Positions 10,701 to 25,700 of a stretch of 64,000 bases of DNA are shown here, piece by piece. Under the pieces are notes generated by a model. It ran no database searches. It was not told the origin of the DNA and was given only the letters and a program-made list of their open reading frames with translations. Position 1 is the stretch's first letter, and each line of letters starts with the position of its first letter. Origin of the DNA: Mesostigma viride. Its lineage: Eukaryota; Streptophyta; Mesostigmatophyceae; Mesostigmatales; Mesostigmataceae. Position numbers and translations under genes: made by a program. The stretch lies in assembly GCA_009746045.1 (NCBI GenBank), contig RPFO01000276.1, positions 164,501 through 228,500 of the forward strand, read 5' to 3'.

Positions 10701-13700
10701 AGTTTGTCTCTAGCTTCCTCTGCTCTCCCCATCTTAGGGTGTGTGGCGTCCGCCAGACTGTCATCAGCTGGCAGGAGCCTAGCAGCTCCCCTGTGCACCT
10801 CTTAGCGGTCATGGCCGCGTGGCTGCGTGCTGTGATGAGTACGCACTTCTGCGATTGTGATAGTAGGCGTAATGGCCAGGGATGGCCAGGTAGATATTAA
10901 CGACATGCAATTTATGGGCGGTGGCCATGCCTTCACAGGGGACGTTGTATTGATTGCTTGATGCTGCAAAGAGTAATGACTTCTTGCCCTGCCCGCATAG
11001 AATTTTGCACCACAATCGCTTGTCTTTACGGCAGTCAGCACGGAAGGGTGGATGCTCAGCCCAGCCAAGGAGAACTTGTGGGATGTCATATCCCTGTCCA
11101 AGTGGACTCATGGCACGTTCACCCAAGGGCTATTACGGAGCAAGTTTGCCAAGATTCAATTTAGGTAGTTGACATATACATGGTGACATGCCTGAGCAAG
11201 GGGCGCTGAATAGCTGAGGGCTGAGGGCATGTTGGCTTCGGCAGCACAGTGACCCTCCTCTGTTACCATAGTGCAGGTCAACCATGTGGTTGCTGCTGTG
11301 CAGCCACAGCTCATGGCTGTCTCCATGCGGTTGCTCACCACTTTACAACTGTCCTGACCCATGGACTGGCCTGACCTGTGCTTGCCCGTGCTCCCTCCCC
11401 GTGCGCAGCTATTCGGACTGGTGGTGGAAGGCGCGGCTGGGCAAGTGCTACTATCAGCTGGGGCTGCACCGCGACGCAGAGAAGCAGTTCAAAAGCTCCT
11501 TAAAGGACCAGGTGAGGCGGGGGGGGGGGGGGGGGGGCGATGATTGCCACCAGAAGCGCAAGGCAGCACAGACACTGCCCGATCCTCAGCGTGTTTACTG
11601 CGTGTGGGGGTGGGAGTACACCAGGAGGGCCTAAAGGAGGGCAGATAGAGGGTGAGTTGATTGGCTATACTACTACCCTTTTTTGTAGTACCATTTTTTC
11701 AGCAATCCGTTGGTGCTGGTCAACGCAAGGTGTCTCCTGGTGGCTTCTGGTCGTGTGGTACTGGGGCAGGAAGCCATAGGTAGTTGCATTGCCACCATCA
11801 TGGGCAGGCACACAATCTGAAACCGGTCAAGAGGGGCCAGTTGCAAGATTATGGGGCTAGAGGGATCGTGGGCGCAATGTTCTACAGAAGCTTGTTTCCA
11901 CTCTGTGGCTTGGCCCTTTGGCGTGTTGGGCGGAATATTAGGCATATTGAGTGTCTAGGGCGTGTGTCCGTGCACCATCGCCATGTGGCTGTGCAATTTC
12001 TCCTGACACCACCGCCCCATCCCAACCGCCTGTGGGTTAACTGCCCCCACCCCACGCACACCTGCCCTCCCTCCCTCCCTTGTCACCTTGCCTTACTGAC
12101 CCCCCGCAGGCGATGGTGACGACGGTGCTGGAGCTGTGCAAGGTGTACCAGAAGATCGACCAGCCGAACGCTGTGATCGACCTGTGCTCGAAGGTGGGGT
12201 CTTTTTCGAATGGTGGCGTAGCGCACATGTGGGGCAAAGGGGTAGGGGGTGGGGTAGCGCACATGTGGGGGAAAGGGGTGGGGCGAAGGGGTAGGGGGTG
12301 GGGTAGCGCACATGTGGGGAAATTGGGGTAGGGGGTGAGGTGAGTGGGGATGTGAAGTGGGGCACGCGCACCGCCCTCATCCACCTCCAAGCTGGGGACG
12401 CACACGCACTCTGGCCGCTAATGGGCGCTCATAATGGCGGCAGTGCTCCGCCCTGCCGGCACGCTACTTGCGGTTCCCTTGTGCATGCGTGCCATGACCC
12501 TTTGCCCACTTCCTGCCTGCGTGCCACCTGCCTGCACTCACCTCTCTGTCTGCCTCCCCCCCACCTTTCTTGCTGCGGGCGCGCACGTGGCATGCCGCAG
12601 GCGCTGGAGCACCACGTGGGTGATGTGCCCCTCACGCTGGCCATGGCGCGCGTATACGACGCGCTGAACGACGTCACCAAGGGCGTGGCCCTTTACAAGA
12701 AGGTACGCCACACACCCCCCCACACGATGTCCTGGTGCTTGATGCAGTAATAGTCCGCAGTGCCTTGTCGTCGCGGTGAGGTCGATTGACACGGCATCCG
12801 GGAACCATGCCACAAGTGCTAATGCTGGCAGCACACGGCCATCTGTACCGCTGGCCCCTACCTGCTCACGCTGGCAGCACACGGCCATCTGTACCGCTGG
12901 CCCCTACCTGCTCACGCAGCACACGGCCATCTGTACCGCTGGCCCCTACCTGCTCACGCAGCACACGGCCATCGGTACCGCTGGCCCCTACCTGCTCACG
13001 CAGCACACGGCCATCTGTACCGCTGGCCCCTACCTGCTCACGCAGCACACGGCCATCGGTACCGCTGGCCCCTACCTGCTCACGCAGCACACGGCCATCT
13101 GTACCGCTGGCCCCTACCTGCTCATGCAGCACACGGCCATCTGTACCGCTGGCCCCTACCTGCTCACGCTGGCAGCACACGGCCATCTGTACCGCTGGCC
13201 CCTACCTGCTCACGCAGCACACGGCCATCTGTACCGCTGGCCCCTACCTGCTCACGCTGGCAGCACACGGCCATCTGTACTGCTGGCCCCTACCTGCTCA
13301 CGCAGCACACGGCCATCTGTACCGCTGGCCCCTACCTGCTCACGCAGCACACGGCCATCTGTACCGCTGGCCCCTACCTGCTCACGCTGGCAGCACACGG
13401 CCATCTGTACCGCTGGCCCCTACCTGCTCACGCAGCACACGGCCATCTGTACCGCTGGCCCCTACCTGCTCACGCAGCACACGGCCATCGTACCGCTGGC
13501 CCCTACCTGCTCACGCAGCACACGGCCATCTGTACCGCTGGCCCCTACCTGCTCACGCTGGCAGCACACGGCCATCTGTACCGCTGGCCCCTACCTGCTC
13601 ACGCTGGCAGCACACGGCCATCTGTACCGCTGGCCCCTACCTGCTCACGCAGCACACGGCCATCTGTACCGCTGGCCCCTACCTGCTCACGCAGCACACG

Positions 13701-16700
13701 GCCATCTGTACCGCTGGCCCCTACCTGCTCACGCAGCACACGGCCATCTGTACCGCTGGCCCCTACCTGCTCACGCAGCACACGGCCATCTGTACCGCTG
13801 GCCCCTACCTGCTCACGCAGCACACGGCCATCTGTACCGCTGGCCCCTACCTGCTCACGCAGCACACGGCCATCTGTACCGCTGGCCCCTACCTGCTCAC
13901 GCTGGCAGCACACGGCCATCTGTACCGCTGGCCCCTACCTGCTCACGCTGGCAGCACACGGCCATCTGTACCGCTGGCCCCTACCTGCTCACGCTGGCAG
14001 CACACGGCCATCTGTACCGCTGGCCCCTACCTGCTCACGCAGCACACGGCCATCTGTACCGCTGGCCCCTACCTGCTCACGCAGCACACGGCCATCTGTA
14101 CCGCTGGCCCCTACCTGCTCACGCTGGCAGCACACGGCCATCTGTACCGCTGGCCCCTACCTGCTCACGCTGGCAGCACACGGCCATCTGTACCGCTGGC
14201 CCCTACCTGCTCACGCTGGCAGCACACGGCCATCTGTACCGCTGGCCCCTACCTGCTCACGCTGGCAGCACACGGCCATCTGTACCGCTGGCCCCTACCT
14301 GCTCACGCAGCACACGGCCATCTGTACCGCTGGCCCCTACCTGCTCACGCTGGCAGCACACGGCCATCTGTACCGCTGGCCCCTACCTGCTCACGCTGGC
14401 AGCACACGGCCATCTGTACCGCTGGCCCCTACCTGCTCACGCTGGCAGCACACGGCCATCTGTACCGCTGGCCCCTACCTGCTCACGCAGCACACGGCCA
14501 TCTGTACCGCTGGCCCCTACCTGCTCATGCAGCACACGGCCATCTGTACCGCTGGCCCCTACCTGCTCACGCAGCACACGGCCATCTGTACCGCTGGCCC
14601 CTACCTGCTCACGCTGGCAGCACACGGCCATCTGTACCGCTGGCCCCTACCTGCTCACGCAGCACACGGCCATCTGTACCGCTGGCCCCTACCTGCTCAC
14701 GCAGCACACGGCCATCTGTACCGCTGGCCCCTACCTGCTCACGCAGCACACGGCCATCTGTACCGCTGGCCCCTACCTGCTCACGCAGCACACGGCCATC
14801 TGTACCGCTGGCCCCTACCTGCTCACGCAGCACACGGCCATCTGTACCGCTGGCCCCTACCTGCTCACGCAGCACACGGCCATCTGTACCGCTGGCCCCT
14901 ACCTGCTCACGCTGGCACACGGCCATCTGTACCGCTGGCCCCTACCTGCTCACGCAGCACACGGCCATCTGTACCGCTGGCCCCTACCTGCTCACGCAGC
15001 ACACGGCCATCTGTACCGCTGGCCCCTACCTGCTCACGCAGCACACGGCCATCTGTACCGCTGGCCCCTACCTGCTCACGCAGCACACGGCCATCTGTAC
15101 CGCTGGCCCCTACCTGCTCACGCAGCACACGGCCATCTGTACCGCTGGCCCCTACCTGCTCACGCAGCACACGGCCATCTGTACCGCTGGCCCCTACCTG
15201 CTCACGCGCAGCACACGGCCATCTGTACCGCTGGCCCCTACCTGCTCACGCAGCACACGGCCATCTGTACCGCTGGCCCCTACCTGCTCACGCAGCACAC
15301 GGCCATCTGTACCGCTGGCCCCTACCTGCTCACGCAGCACACGGCCATCTGTACCGCTGGCCCCTACCTGCTCACGCAGCACACGGCCATCTGTACCGCT
15401 GGCCCCTACCTGCTCACGCAGCACACGGCCATCTGTACCGCTGGCCCCTACCTGCTCACGCAGCACACGGCCATCTGTACCGCTGGCCCCTACCTGCTCA
15501 CGCAGCACACGGCCATCTGTACCGCTGGCCCCTACCTGCTCACGCAGCACACGGCCATCTGTACCGCTGGCCCCTACCTGCTCACGCAGCACACGGCCAT
15601 CTGTACCGCTGGCCCCTACCTGCTCACGCAGCACACGGCCATCTGTACCGCTGGCCCCTACCTGCTCACGCAGCACACGGCCATCTGTACCGCTGGCCCC
15701 TACCTGCTCACGCAGCACACGGCCATCTGTACCGCTGGCCCCTACCTGCTCACGCAGCACACGGCCATCTGTACCGCTGGCCCCTACCTGCTCACGCAGC
15801 ACACGGCCATCTGTACCGCTGGCCCCTACCTGCTCACGCAGCACACGGCCATCTGTACCGCTGGCCCCTACCTGCTCACGCAGCACACGGCCATCTGTAC
15901 CGCTGGCCCCTACCTGCTCACGCAGCACACGGCCATCTGTACCGCTGGCCCCTACCTGCTCACGCAGCACACGGCCATCTGTACCGCTGGCCCCTACCTG
16001 CTCACGCAGCACACGGCCATCTGTACCGCTGGCCCCTACCTGCTCACGCAGCACACGGCCATCTGTACCGCTGGCCCCTACCTGCTCACGCAGCACACGG
16101 CCATCTGTACCGCTGGCCCCTACCTGCTCACGCAGCACACGGCCATCTGTACCGCTGGCCCCTACCTGCTCACGCAGCACACGGCCATCTGTACCGCTGG
16201 CCCCTACCTGCTCACGCAGCACACGGCCATCTGTACCGCTGGCCCCTACCTGCTCACGCAGCACACGGCCATCTGTACCGCTGGCCCCTACCTGCTCACG
16301 CAGCACACGGCCATCTGTACCGCTGGCCCCTACCTGCTCACGCAGCACACGGCCATCTGTACCGCTGGCCCCTACCTGCTCACGCAGCACACGGCCATCT
16401 GTACCGCTGGCCCCTACCTGCTCACGCAGCACACGGCCATCTGTACCGCTGGCCCCTACCTGCTCACGCAGCACACGGCCATCTGTACCGCTGGCCCCTA
16501 CCTGCTCACGCAGCACACGGCCATCTGTACCGCTGGCCCCTACCTGCTCACGCAGCACACGGCCATCTGTACCGCTGGCCCCTACCTGCTCACGCAGCAC
16601 ACGGCCATCTGTACCGCTGGCCCCTACCTGCTCACGCAGCACACGGCCATCTGTACCGCTGGCCCCTACCTGCTCACGCAGCACACGGCCATCTGTACCG

Positions 16701-19700
16701 CTGGCCCCTACCTGCTCACGCAGCACACGGCCATCTGTACCGCTGGCCCCTACCTGCTCACGCAGCACACGGCCATCTGTACCGCTGGCCCCTACCTGCT
16801 CACGCAGCACACGGCCATCTGTACCGCTGGCCCCTACCTGCTCACGCAGCACACGGCCATCTGTACCGCTGGCCCCTACCTGCTCACGCAGCACACGGCC
16901 ATCTGTACCGCTGGCCCCTACCTGCTCACGCAGCACACGGCCATCTGTACCGCTGGCCCCTACCTGCTCACGCGCAGCACACGGCCATCTGTACCGCTGG
17001 CCCCTACCTGCTCACGCAGCACACGGCCATCTGTACCGCTGGCCCCTACCTGCTCACGCAGCACACGGCCATCTGTACCGCTGGCCCCTACCTGCTCACG
17101 CAGCACACGGCCATCTGTACCGCTGGCCCCTACCTGCTCACGCAGCACACGGCCATCTGTACCGCTGGCCCCTACCTGCTCACGCAGCACACGGCCATCT
17201 GTACCGCTGGCCCCTACCTGCTCACGCAGCACACGGCCATCTGTACCGCTGGCCCCTACCTGCTCACGCAGCACACGGCCATCTGTACCGCTGGCCCCTA
17301 CCTGCTCACGCAGCACACGGCCATCTGTACCGCTGGCCCCTACCTGCTCACGCGCAGCACACGGCCATCTGTACCGCTGGCCCCTACCTGCTCACGCAGC
17401 ACACGGCCATCTGTACCGCTGGCCCCTACCTGCTCACGCAGCACACGGCCATCTGTACCGCTGGCCCCTACCTGCTCACGCAGCACACGGCCATCTGTAC
17501 CGCTGGCCCCTACCTGCTCACGCAGCACACGGCCATCTGTACCGCTGGCCCCTACCTGCTCACGCAGCACACGGCCATCTGTACCGCTGGCCCCTACCTG
17601 CTCACGCAGCACACGGCCATCTGTACCGCTGGCCCCTACCTGCTCACGCAGCACACGGCCATCTGTACCGCTGGCCCCTACCTGCTCACGCAGCACACGG
17701 CCATCTGTACCGCTGGCCCCTACCTGCTCACGCAGCACACGGCCATCTGTACCGCTGGCCCCTACCTGCTCACGCAGCACACGGCCATCTGTACCGCTGG
17801 CCCCTACCTGCTCACGCAGCACACGGCCATCTGTACCGCTGGCCCCTACCTGCTCACGCAGCACACGGCCATCTGTACCGCTGGCCCCTACCTGCTCACG
17901 CAGCACACGGCCATCTGTACCGCTGGCCCCTACCTGCTCACGCAGCACACGGCCATCTGTACCGCTGGCCCCTACCTGCTCACGCAGCACACGGCCATCT
18001 GTACCGCTGGCCCCTACCTGCTCACGCAGCACACGGCCATCTGTACCGCTGGCCCCTACCTGCTCACGCAGCACACGGCCATCTGTACCGCTGGCCCCTA
18101 CCTGCTCACGCAGCACACGGCCATCTGTACCGCTGGCCCCTACCTGCTCACGCAGCACACGGCCATCTGTACCGCTGGCCCCTACCTGCTCACGCAGCAC
18201 ACGGCCATCTGTACCGCTGGCCCCTACCTGCTCACGCAGCACACGGCCATCTGTACCGCTGGCCCCTACCTGCTCACGCAGCACACGGCCATCTGTACCG
18301 CTGGCCCCTACCTGCTCACGCAGCACACGGCCATCTGTACCGCTGGCCCCTACCTGCTCACGCAGCACACGGCCATCTGTACCGCTGGCCCCTACCTGCT
18401 CACGCAGCACACGGCCATCTGTACCGCTGGCCCCTACCTGCTCACGCAGCACACGGCCATCTGTACCGCTGGCCCCTACCTGCTCACGCAGCACACGGCC
18501 ATCTGTACCGCTGGCCCCTACCTGCTCACGCAGCACACGGCCATCTGTACCGCTGGCCCCTACCTGCTCACGCAGCACACGGCCATCTGTACCGCTGGCC
18601 CCTACCTGCTCACGCAGCACACGGCCATCTGTACCGCTGGCCCCTACCTGCTCACGCAGCACACGGCCATCTGTACCGCTGGCCCCTACCTGCTCACGCA
18701 GCACACGGCCATCTGTACCGCTGGCCCCTACCTGCTCACGCAGCACACGGCCATCTGTACCGCTGGCCCCTACCTGCTCACGCAGCACACGGCCATCTGT
18801 ACCGCTGGCCCCTACCTGCTCACGCAGCACACGGCCATCTGTACCGCTGGCCCCTACCTGCTCACGCAGCACACGGCCATCTGTACCGCTGGCCCCTACC
18901 TGCTCACGCAGCACACGGCCATCTGTACCGCTGGCCCCTACCTGCTCACGCAGCACACGGCCATCTGTACCGCTGGCCCCTACCTGCTCACGCAGCACAC
19001 GGCCATCTGTACCGCTGGCCCCTACCTGCTCACGCAGCACACGGCCATCTGTACCGCTGGCCCCTACCTGCTCACGCAGCACACGGCCATCTGTACCGCT
19101 GGCCCCTACCTGCTCACGCAGCACACGGCCATCTGTACCGCTGGCCCCTACCTGCTCACGCAGCACACGGCCATCTGTACCGCTGGCCCCTACCTGCTCA
19201 CGCAGCACACGGCCATCTGTACCGCTGGCCCCTACCTGCTCACGCAGCACACGGCCATCTGTACCGCTGGCCCCTACCTGCTCACGCAGCACACGGCCAT
19301 CTGTACCGCTGGCCCCTACCTGCTCACGCAGCACACGGCCATCTGTACCGCTGGCCCCTACCTGCTCACGCAGCACACGGCCATCTGTACCGCTGGCCCC
19401 TACCTGCTCACGCAGCACACGGCCATCTGTACCGCTGGCCCCTACCTGCTCACGCAGCACACGGCCATCTGTACCGCTGGCCCCTACCTGCTCACGCAGC
19501 ACACGGCCATCTGTACCGCTGGCCCCTACCTGCTCACGCAGCACACGGCCATCTGTACCGCTGGCCCCTACCTGCTCACGCAGCACACGGCCATCTGTAC
19601 CGCTGGCCCCTACCTGCTCACGCAGCACACGGCCATCTGTACCGCTGGCCCCTACCTGCTCACGCAGCACACGGCCATCTGTACCGCTGGCCCCTACCTG

Positions 19701-22700
19701 CTCACGCAGCACACGGCCATCTGTACCGCTGGCCCCTACCTGCTCACGCAGCACACGGCCATCTGTACCGCTGGCCCCTACCTGCTCACGCAGCACACGG
19801 CCATCTGTACCGCTGGCCCCTACCTGCTCACGCAGCACACGGCCATCTGTACCGCTGGCCCCTACCTGCTCACGCAGCACACGGCCATCTGTACCGCTGG
19901 CCCCTACCTGCTCACGCAGCACACGGCCATCTGTACCGCTGGCCCCTACCTGCTCACGCAGCACACGGCCATCTGTACCGCTGGCCCCTACCTGCTCACG
20001 CAGCACACGGCCATCTGTACCGCTGGCCCCTACCTGCTCACGCAGCACACGGCCATCTGTACCGCTGGCCCCTACCTGCTCACGCAGCACACGGCCATCT
20101 GTACCGCTGGCCCCTACCTGCTCACGCAGCACACGGCCATCTGTACCGCTGGCCCCTACCTGCTCACGCAGCACACGGCCATCTGTACCGCTGGCCCCTA
20201 CCTGCTCACGCAGCACACGGCCATCTGTACCGCTGGCCCCTACCTGCTCACGCAGCACACGGCCATCTGTACCGCTGGCCCCTACCTGCTCACGCAGCAC
20301 ACGGCCATCTGTACCGCTGGCCCCTACCTGCTCACGCAGCACACGGCCATCTGTACCGCTGGCCCCTACCTGCTCACGCAGCACACGGCCATCTGTACCG
20401 CTGGCCCCTACCTGCTCACGCAGCACACGGCCATCTGTACCGCTGGCCCCTACCTGCTCACGCAGCACACGGCCATCTGTACCGCTGGCCCCTACCTGCT
20501 CACGCAGCACACGGCCATCTGTACCGCTGGCCCCTACCTGCTCACGCAGCACACGGCCATCTGTACCGCTGGCCCCTACCTGCTCACGCAGCACACGGCC
20601 ATCTGTACCGCTGGCCCCTACCTGCTCACGCAGCACACGGCCATCTGTACCGCTGGCCCCTACCTGCTCACGCAGCACACGGCCATCTGTACCGCTGGCC
20701 CCTACCTGCTCACGCAGCACACGGCCATCTGTACCGCTGGCCCCTACCTGCTCACGCAGCACACGGCCATCTGTACCGCTGGCCCCTACCTGCTCACGCA
20801 GCACACGGCCATCTGTACCGCTGGCCCCTACCTGCTCACGCAGCACACGGCCATCTGTACCGCTGGCCCCTACCTGCTCACGCAGCACACGGCCATCTGT
20901 ACCGCTGGCCCCTACCTGCTCACGCAGCACACGGCCATCTGTACCGCTGGCCCCTACCTGCTCACGCAGCACACGGCCATCTGTACCGCTGGCCCCTACC
21001 TGCTCACGCAGCACACGGCCATCTGTACCGCTGGCCCCTACCTGCTCACGCAGCACACGGCCATCTGTACCGCTGGCCCCTACCTGCTCACGCAGCACAC
21101 GGCCATCTGTACCGCTGGCCCCTACCTGCTCACGCAGCACACGGCCATCTGTACCGCTGGCCCCTACCTGCTCACGCAGCACACGGCCATCTGTACCGCT
21201 GGCCCCTACCTGCTCACGCAGCACACGGCCATCTGTACCGCTGGCCCCTACCTGCTCACGCAGCACACGGCCATCTGTACCGCTGGCCCCTACCTGCTCA
21301 CGCAGCACACGGCCATCTGTACCGCTGGCCCCTACCTGCTCACGCAGCACACGGCCATCTGTACCGCTGGCCCCTACCTGCTCACGCAGCACACGGCCAT
21401 CTGTACCGCTGGCCCCTACCTGCTCACGCAGCACACGGCCATCTGTACCGCTGGCCCCTACCTGCTCACGCAGCACACGGCCATCTGTACCGCTGGCCCC
21501 TACCTGCTCACGCAGCACACGGCCATCTGTACCGCTGGCCCCTACCTGCTCACGCAGCACACGGCCATCTGTACCGCTGGCCCCTACCTGCTCACGCAGC
21601 ACACGGCCATCTGTACCGCTGGCCCCTACCTGCTCACGCAGCACACGGCCATCTGTACCGCTGGCCCCTACCTGCTCACGCAGCACACGGCCATCTGTAC
21701 CGCTGGCCCCTACCTGCTCACGCAGCACACGGCCATCTGTACCGCTGGCCCCTACCTGCTCACGCAGCACACGGCCATCTGTACCGCTGGCCCCTACCTG
21801 CTCACGCAGCACACGGCCATCTGTACCGCTGGCCCCTACCTGCTCACGCAGCACACGGCCATCTGTACCGCTGGCCCCTACCTGCTCACGCAGCACACGG
21901 CCATCTGTACCGCTGGCCCCTACCTGCTCACGCAGCACACGGCCATCTGTACCGCTGGCCCCTACCTGCTCACGCAGCACACGGCCATCTGTACCGCTGG
22001 CCCCTACCTGCTCACGCAGCACACGGCCATCTGTACCGCTGGCCCCTACCTGCTCACGCAGCACACGGCCATCTGTACCGCTGGCCCCTACCTGCTCACG
22101 CAGCACACGGCCATCTGTACCGCTGGCCCCTACCTGCTCACGCAGCACACGGCCATCTGTACCGCTGGCCCCTACCTGCTCACGCAGCACACGGCCATCT
22201 GTACCGCTGGCCCCTACCTGCTCACGCAGCACACGGCCATCTGTACCGCTGGCCCCTACCTGCTCACGCAGCACACGGCCATCTGTACCGCTGGCCCCTA
22301 CCTGCTCACGCAGCACACGGCCATCTGTACCGCTGGCCCCTACCTGCTCACGCAGCACACGGCCATCTGTACCGCTGGCCCCTACCTGCTCACGCAGCAC
22401 ACGGCCATCTGTACCGCTGGCCCCTACCTGCTCACGCAGCACACGGCCATCTGTACCGCTGGCCCCTACCTGCTCACGCAGCACACGGCCATCTGTACCG
22501 CTGGCCCCTACCTGCTCACGCAGCACACGGCCATCTGTACCGCTGGCCCCTACCTGCTCACGCAGCACACGGCCATCTGTACCGCTGGCCCCTACCTGCT
22601 CACGCAGCACACGGCCATCTGTACCGCTGGCCCCTACCTGCTCACGCAGCACACGGCCATCTGTACCGCTGGCCCCTACCTGCTCACGCAGCACACGGCC

Positions 22701-25700
22701 ATCTGTACCGCTGGCCCCTACCTGCTCACGCAGCACACGGCCATCTGTACCGCTGGCCCCTACCTGCTCACGCAGCACACGGCCATCTGTACCGCTGGCC
22801 CCTACCTGCTCACGCAGCACACGGCCATCTGTACCGCTGGCCCCTACCTGCTCACGCAGCACACGGCCATCTGTACCGCTGGCCCCTACCTGCTCACGCA
22901 GCACACGGCCATCTGTACCGCTGGCCCCTACCTGCTCACGCAGCACACGGCCATCTGTACCGCTGGCCCCTACCTGCTCACGCAGCACACGGCCATCTGT
23001 ACCGCTGGCCCCTACCTGCTCACGCAGCACACGGCCATCTGTACCGCTGGCCCCTACCTGCTCACGCAGCACACGGCCATCTGTACCGCTGGCCCCTACC
23101 TGCTCACGCAGCACACGGCCATCTGTACCGCTGGCCCCTACCTGCTCACGCAGCACACGGCCATCTGTACCGCTGGCCCCTACCTGCTCACGCAGCACAC
23201 GGCCATCTGTACCGCTGGCCCCTACCTGCTCACGCAGCACACGGCCATCTGTACCGCTGGCCCCTACCTGCTCACGCAGCACACGGCCATCTGTACCGCT
23301 GGCCCCTACCTGCTCACGCAGCACACGGCCATCTGTACCGCTGGCCCCTACCTGCTCACGCAGCACACGGCCATCTGTACCGCTGGCCCCTACCTGCTCA
23401 CGCAGCACACGGCCATCTGTACCGCTGGCCCCTACCTGCTCACGCAGCACACGGCCATCTGTACCGCTGGCCCCTACCTGCTCACGCAGCACACGGCCAT
23501 CTGTACCGCTGGCCCCTACCTGCTCACGCAGCACACGGCCATCTGTACCGCTGGCCCCTACCTGCTCACGCAGCACACGGCCATCTGTACCGCTGGCCCC
23601 TACCTGCTCACGCAGCACACGGCCATCTGTACCGCTGGCCCCTACCTGCTCACGCAGCACACGGCCATCTGTACCGCTGGCCCCTACCTGCTCACGCAGC
23701 ACACGGCCATCTGTACCGCTGGCCCCTACCTGCTCACGCAGCACACGGCCATCTGTACCGCTGGCCCCTACCTGCTCACGCAGCACACGGCCATCTGTAC
23801 CGCTGGCCCCTACCTGCTCACGCAGCACACGGCCATCTGTACCGCTGGCCCCTACCTGCTCACGCAGCACACGGCCATCTGTACCGCTGGCCCCTACCTG
23901 CTCACGCAGCACACGGCCATCTGTACCGCTGGCCCCTACCTGCTCACGCAGCACACGGCCATCTGTACCGCTGGCCCCTACCTGCTCACGCAGCACACGG
24001 CCATCTGTACCGCTGGCCCCTACCTGCTCACGCAGCACACGGCCATCTGTACCGCTGGCCCCTACCTGCTCACGCAGCACACGGCCATCTGTACCGCTGG
24101 CCCCTACCTGCTCACGCAGCACACGGCCATCTGTACCGCTGGCCCCTACCTGCTCACGCAGCACACGGCCATCTGTACCGCTGGCCCCTACCTGCTCACG
24201 CAGCACACGGCCATCTGTACCGCTGGCCCCTACCTGCTCACGCAGCACACGGCCATCTGTACCGCTGGCCCCTACCTGCTCACGCAGCACACGGCCATCT
24301 GTACCGCTGGCCCCTACCTGCTCACGCAGCACACGGCCATCTGTACCGCTGGCCCCTACCTGCTCACGCAGCACACGGCCATCTGTACCGCTGGCCCCTA
24401 CCTGCTCACGCAGCACACGGCCATCTGTACCGCTGGCCCCTACCTGCTCACGCAGCACACGGCCATCTGTACCGCTGGCCCCTACCTGCTCACGCAGCAC
24501 ACGGCCATCTGTACCGCTGGCCCCTACCTGCTCACGCAGCACACGGCCATCTGTACCGCTGGCCCCTACCTGCTCACGCAGCACACGGCCATCTGTACCG
24601 CTGGCCCCTACCTGCTCACGCAGCACACGGCCATCTGTACCGCTGGCCCCTACCTGCTCACGCAGCACACGGCCATCTGTACCGCTGGCCCCTACCTGCT
24701 CACGCAGCACACGGCCATCTGTACCGCTGGCCCCTACCTGCTCACGCAGCACACGGCCATCTGTACCGCTGGCCCCTACCTGCTCACGCAGCACACGGCC
24801 ATCTGTACCGCTGGCCCCTACCTGCTCACGCAGCACACGGCCATCTGTACCGCTGGCCCCTACCTGCTCACGCAGCACACGGCCATCTGTACCGCTGGCC
24901 CCTACCTGCTCACGCAGCACACGGCCATCTGTACCGCTGGCCCCTACCTGCTCACGCAGCACACGGCCATCTGTACCGCTGGCCCCTACCTGCTCACGCA
25001 GCACACGGCCATCTGTACCGCTGGCCCCTACCTGCTCACGCAGCACACGGCCATCTGTACCGCTGGCCCCTACCTGCTCACGCAGCACACGGCCATCTGT
25101 ACCGCTGGCCCCTACCTGCTCACGCAGCACACGGCCATCTGTACCGCTGGCCCCTACCTGCTCACGCAGCACACGGCCATCTGTACCGCTGGCCCCTACC
25201 TGCTCACGCAGCACACGGCCATCTGTACCGCTGGCCCCTACCTGCTCACGCAGCACACGGCCATCTGTACCGCTGGCCCCTACCTGCTCACGCAGCACAC
25301 GGCCATCTGTACCGCTGGCCCCTACCTGCTCACGCAGCACACGGCCATCTGTACCGCTGGCCCCTACCTGCTCACGCAGCACACGGCCATCTGTACCGCT
25401 GGCCCCTACCTGCTCACGCAGCACACGGCCATCTGTACCGCTGGCCCCTACCTGCTCACGCAGCACACGGCCATCTGTACCGCTGGCCCCTACCTGCTCA
25501 CGCAGCACACGGCCATCTGTACCGCTGGCCCCTACCTGCTCACGCAGCACACGGCCATCTGTACCGCTGGCCCCTACCTGCTCACGCAGCACACGGCCAT
25601 CTGTACCGCTGGCCCCTACCTGCTCACGCAGCACACGGCCATCTGTACCGCTGGCCCCTACCTGCTCACGCAGCACACGGCCATCTGTACCGCTGGCCCC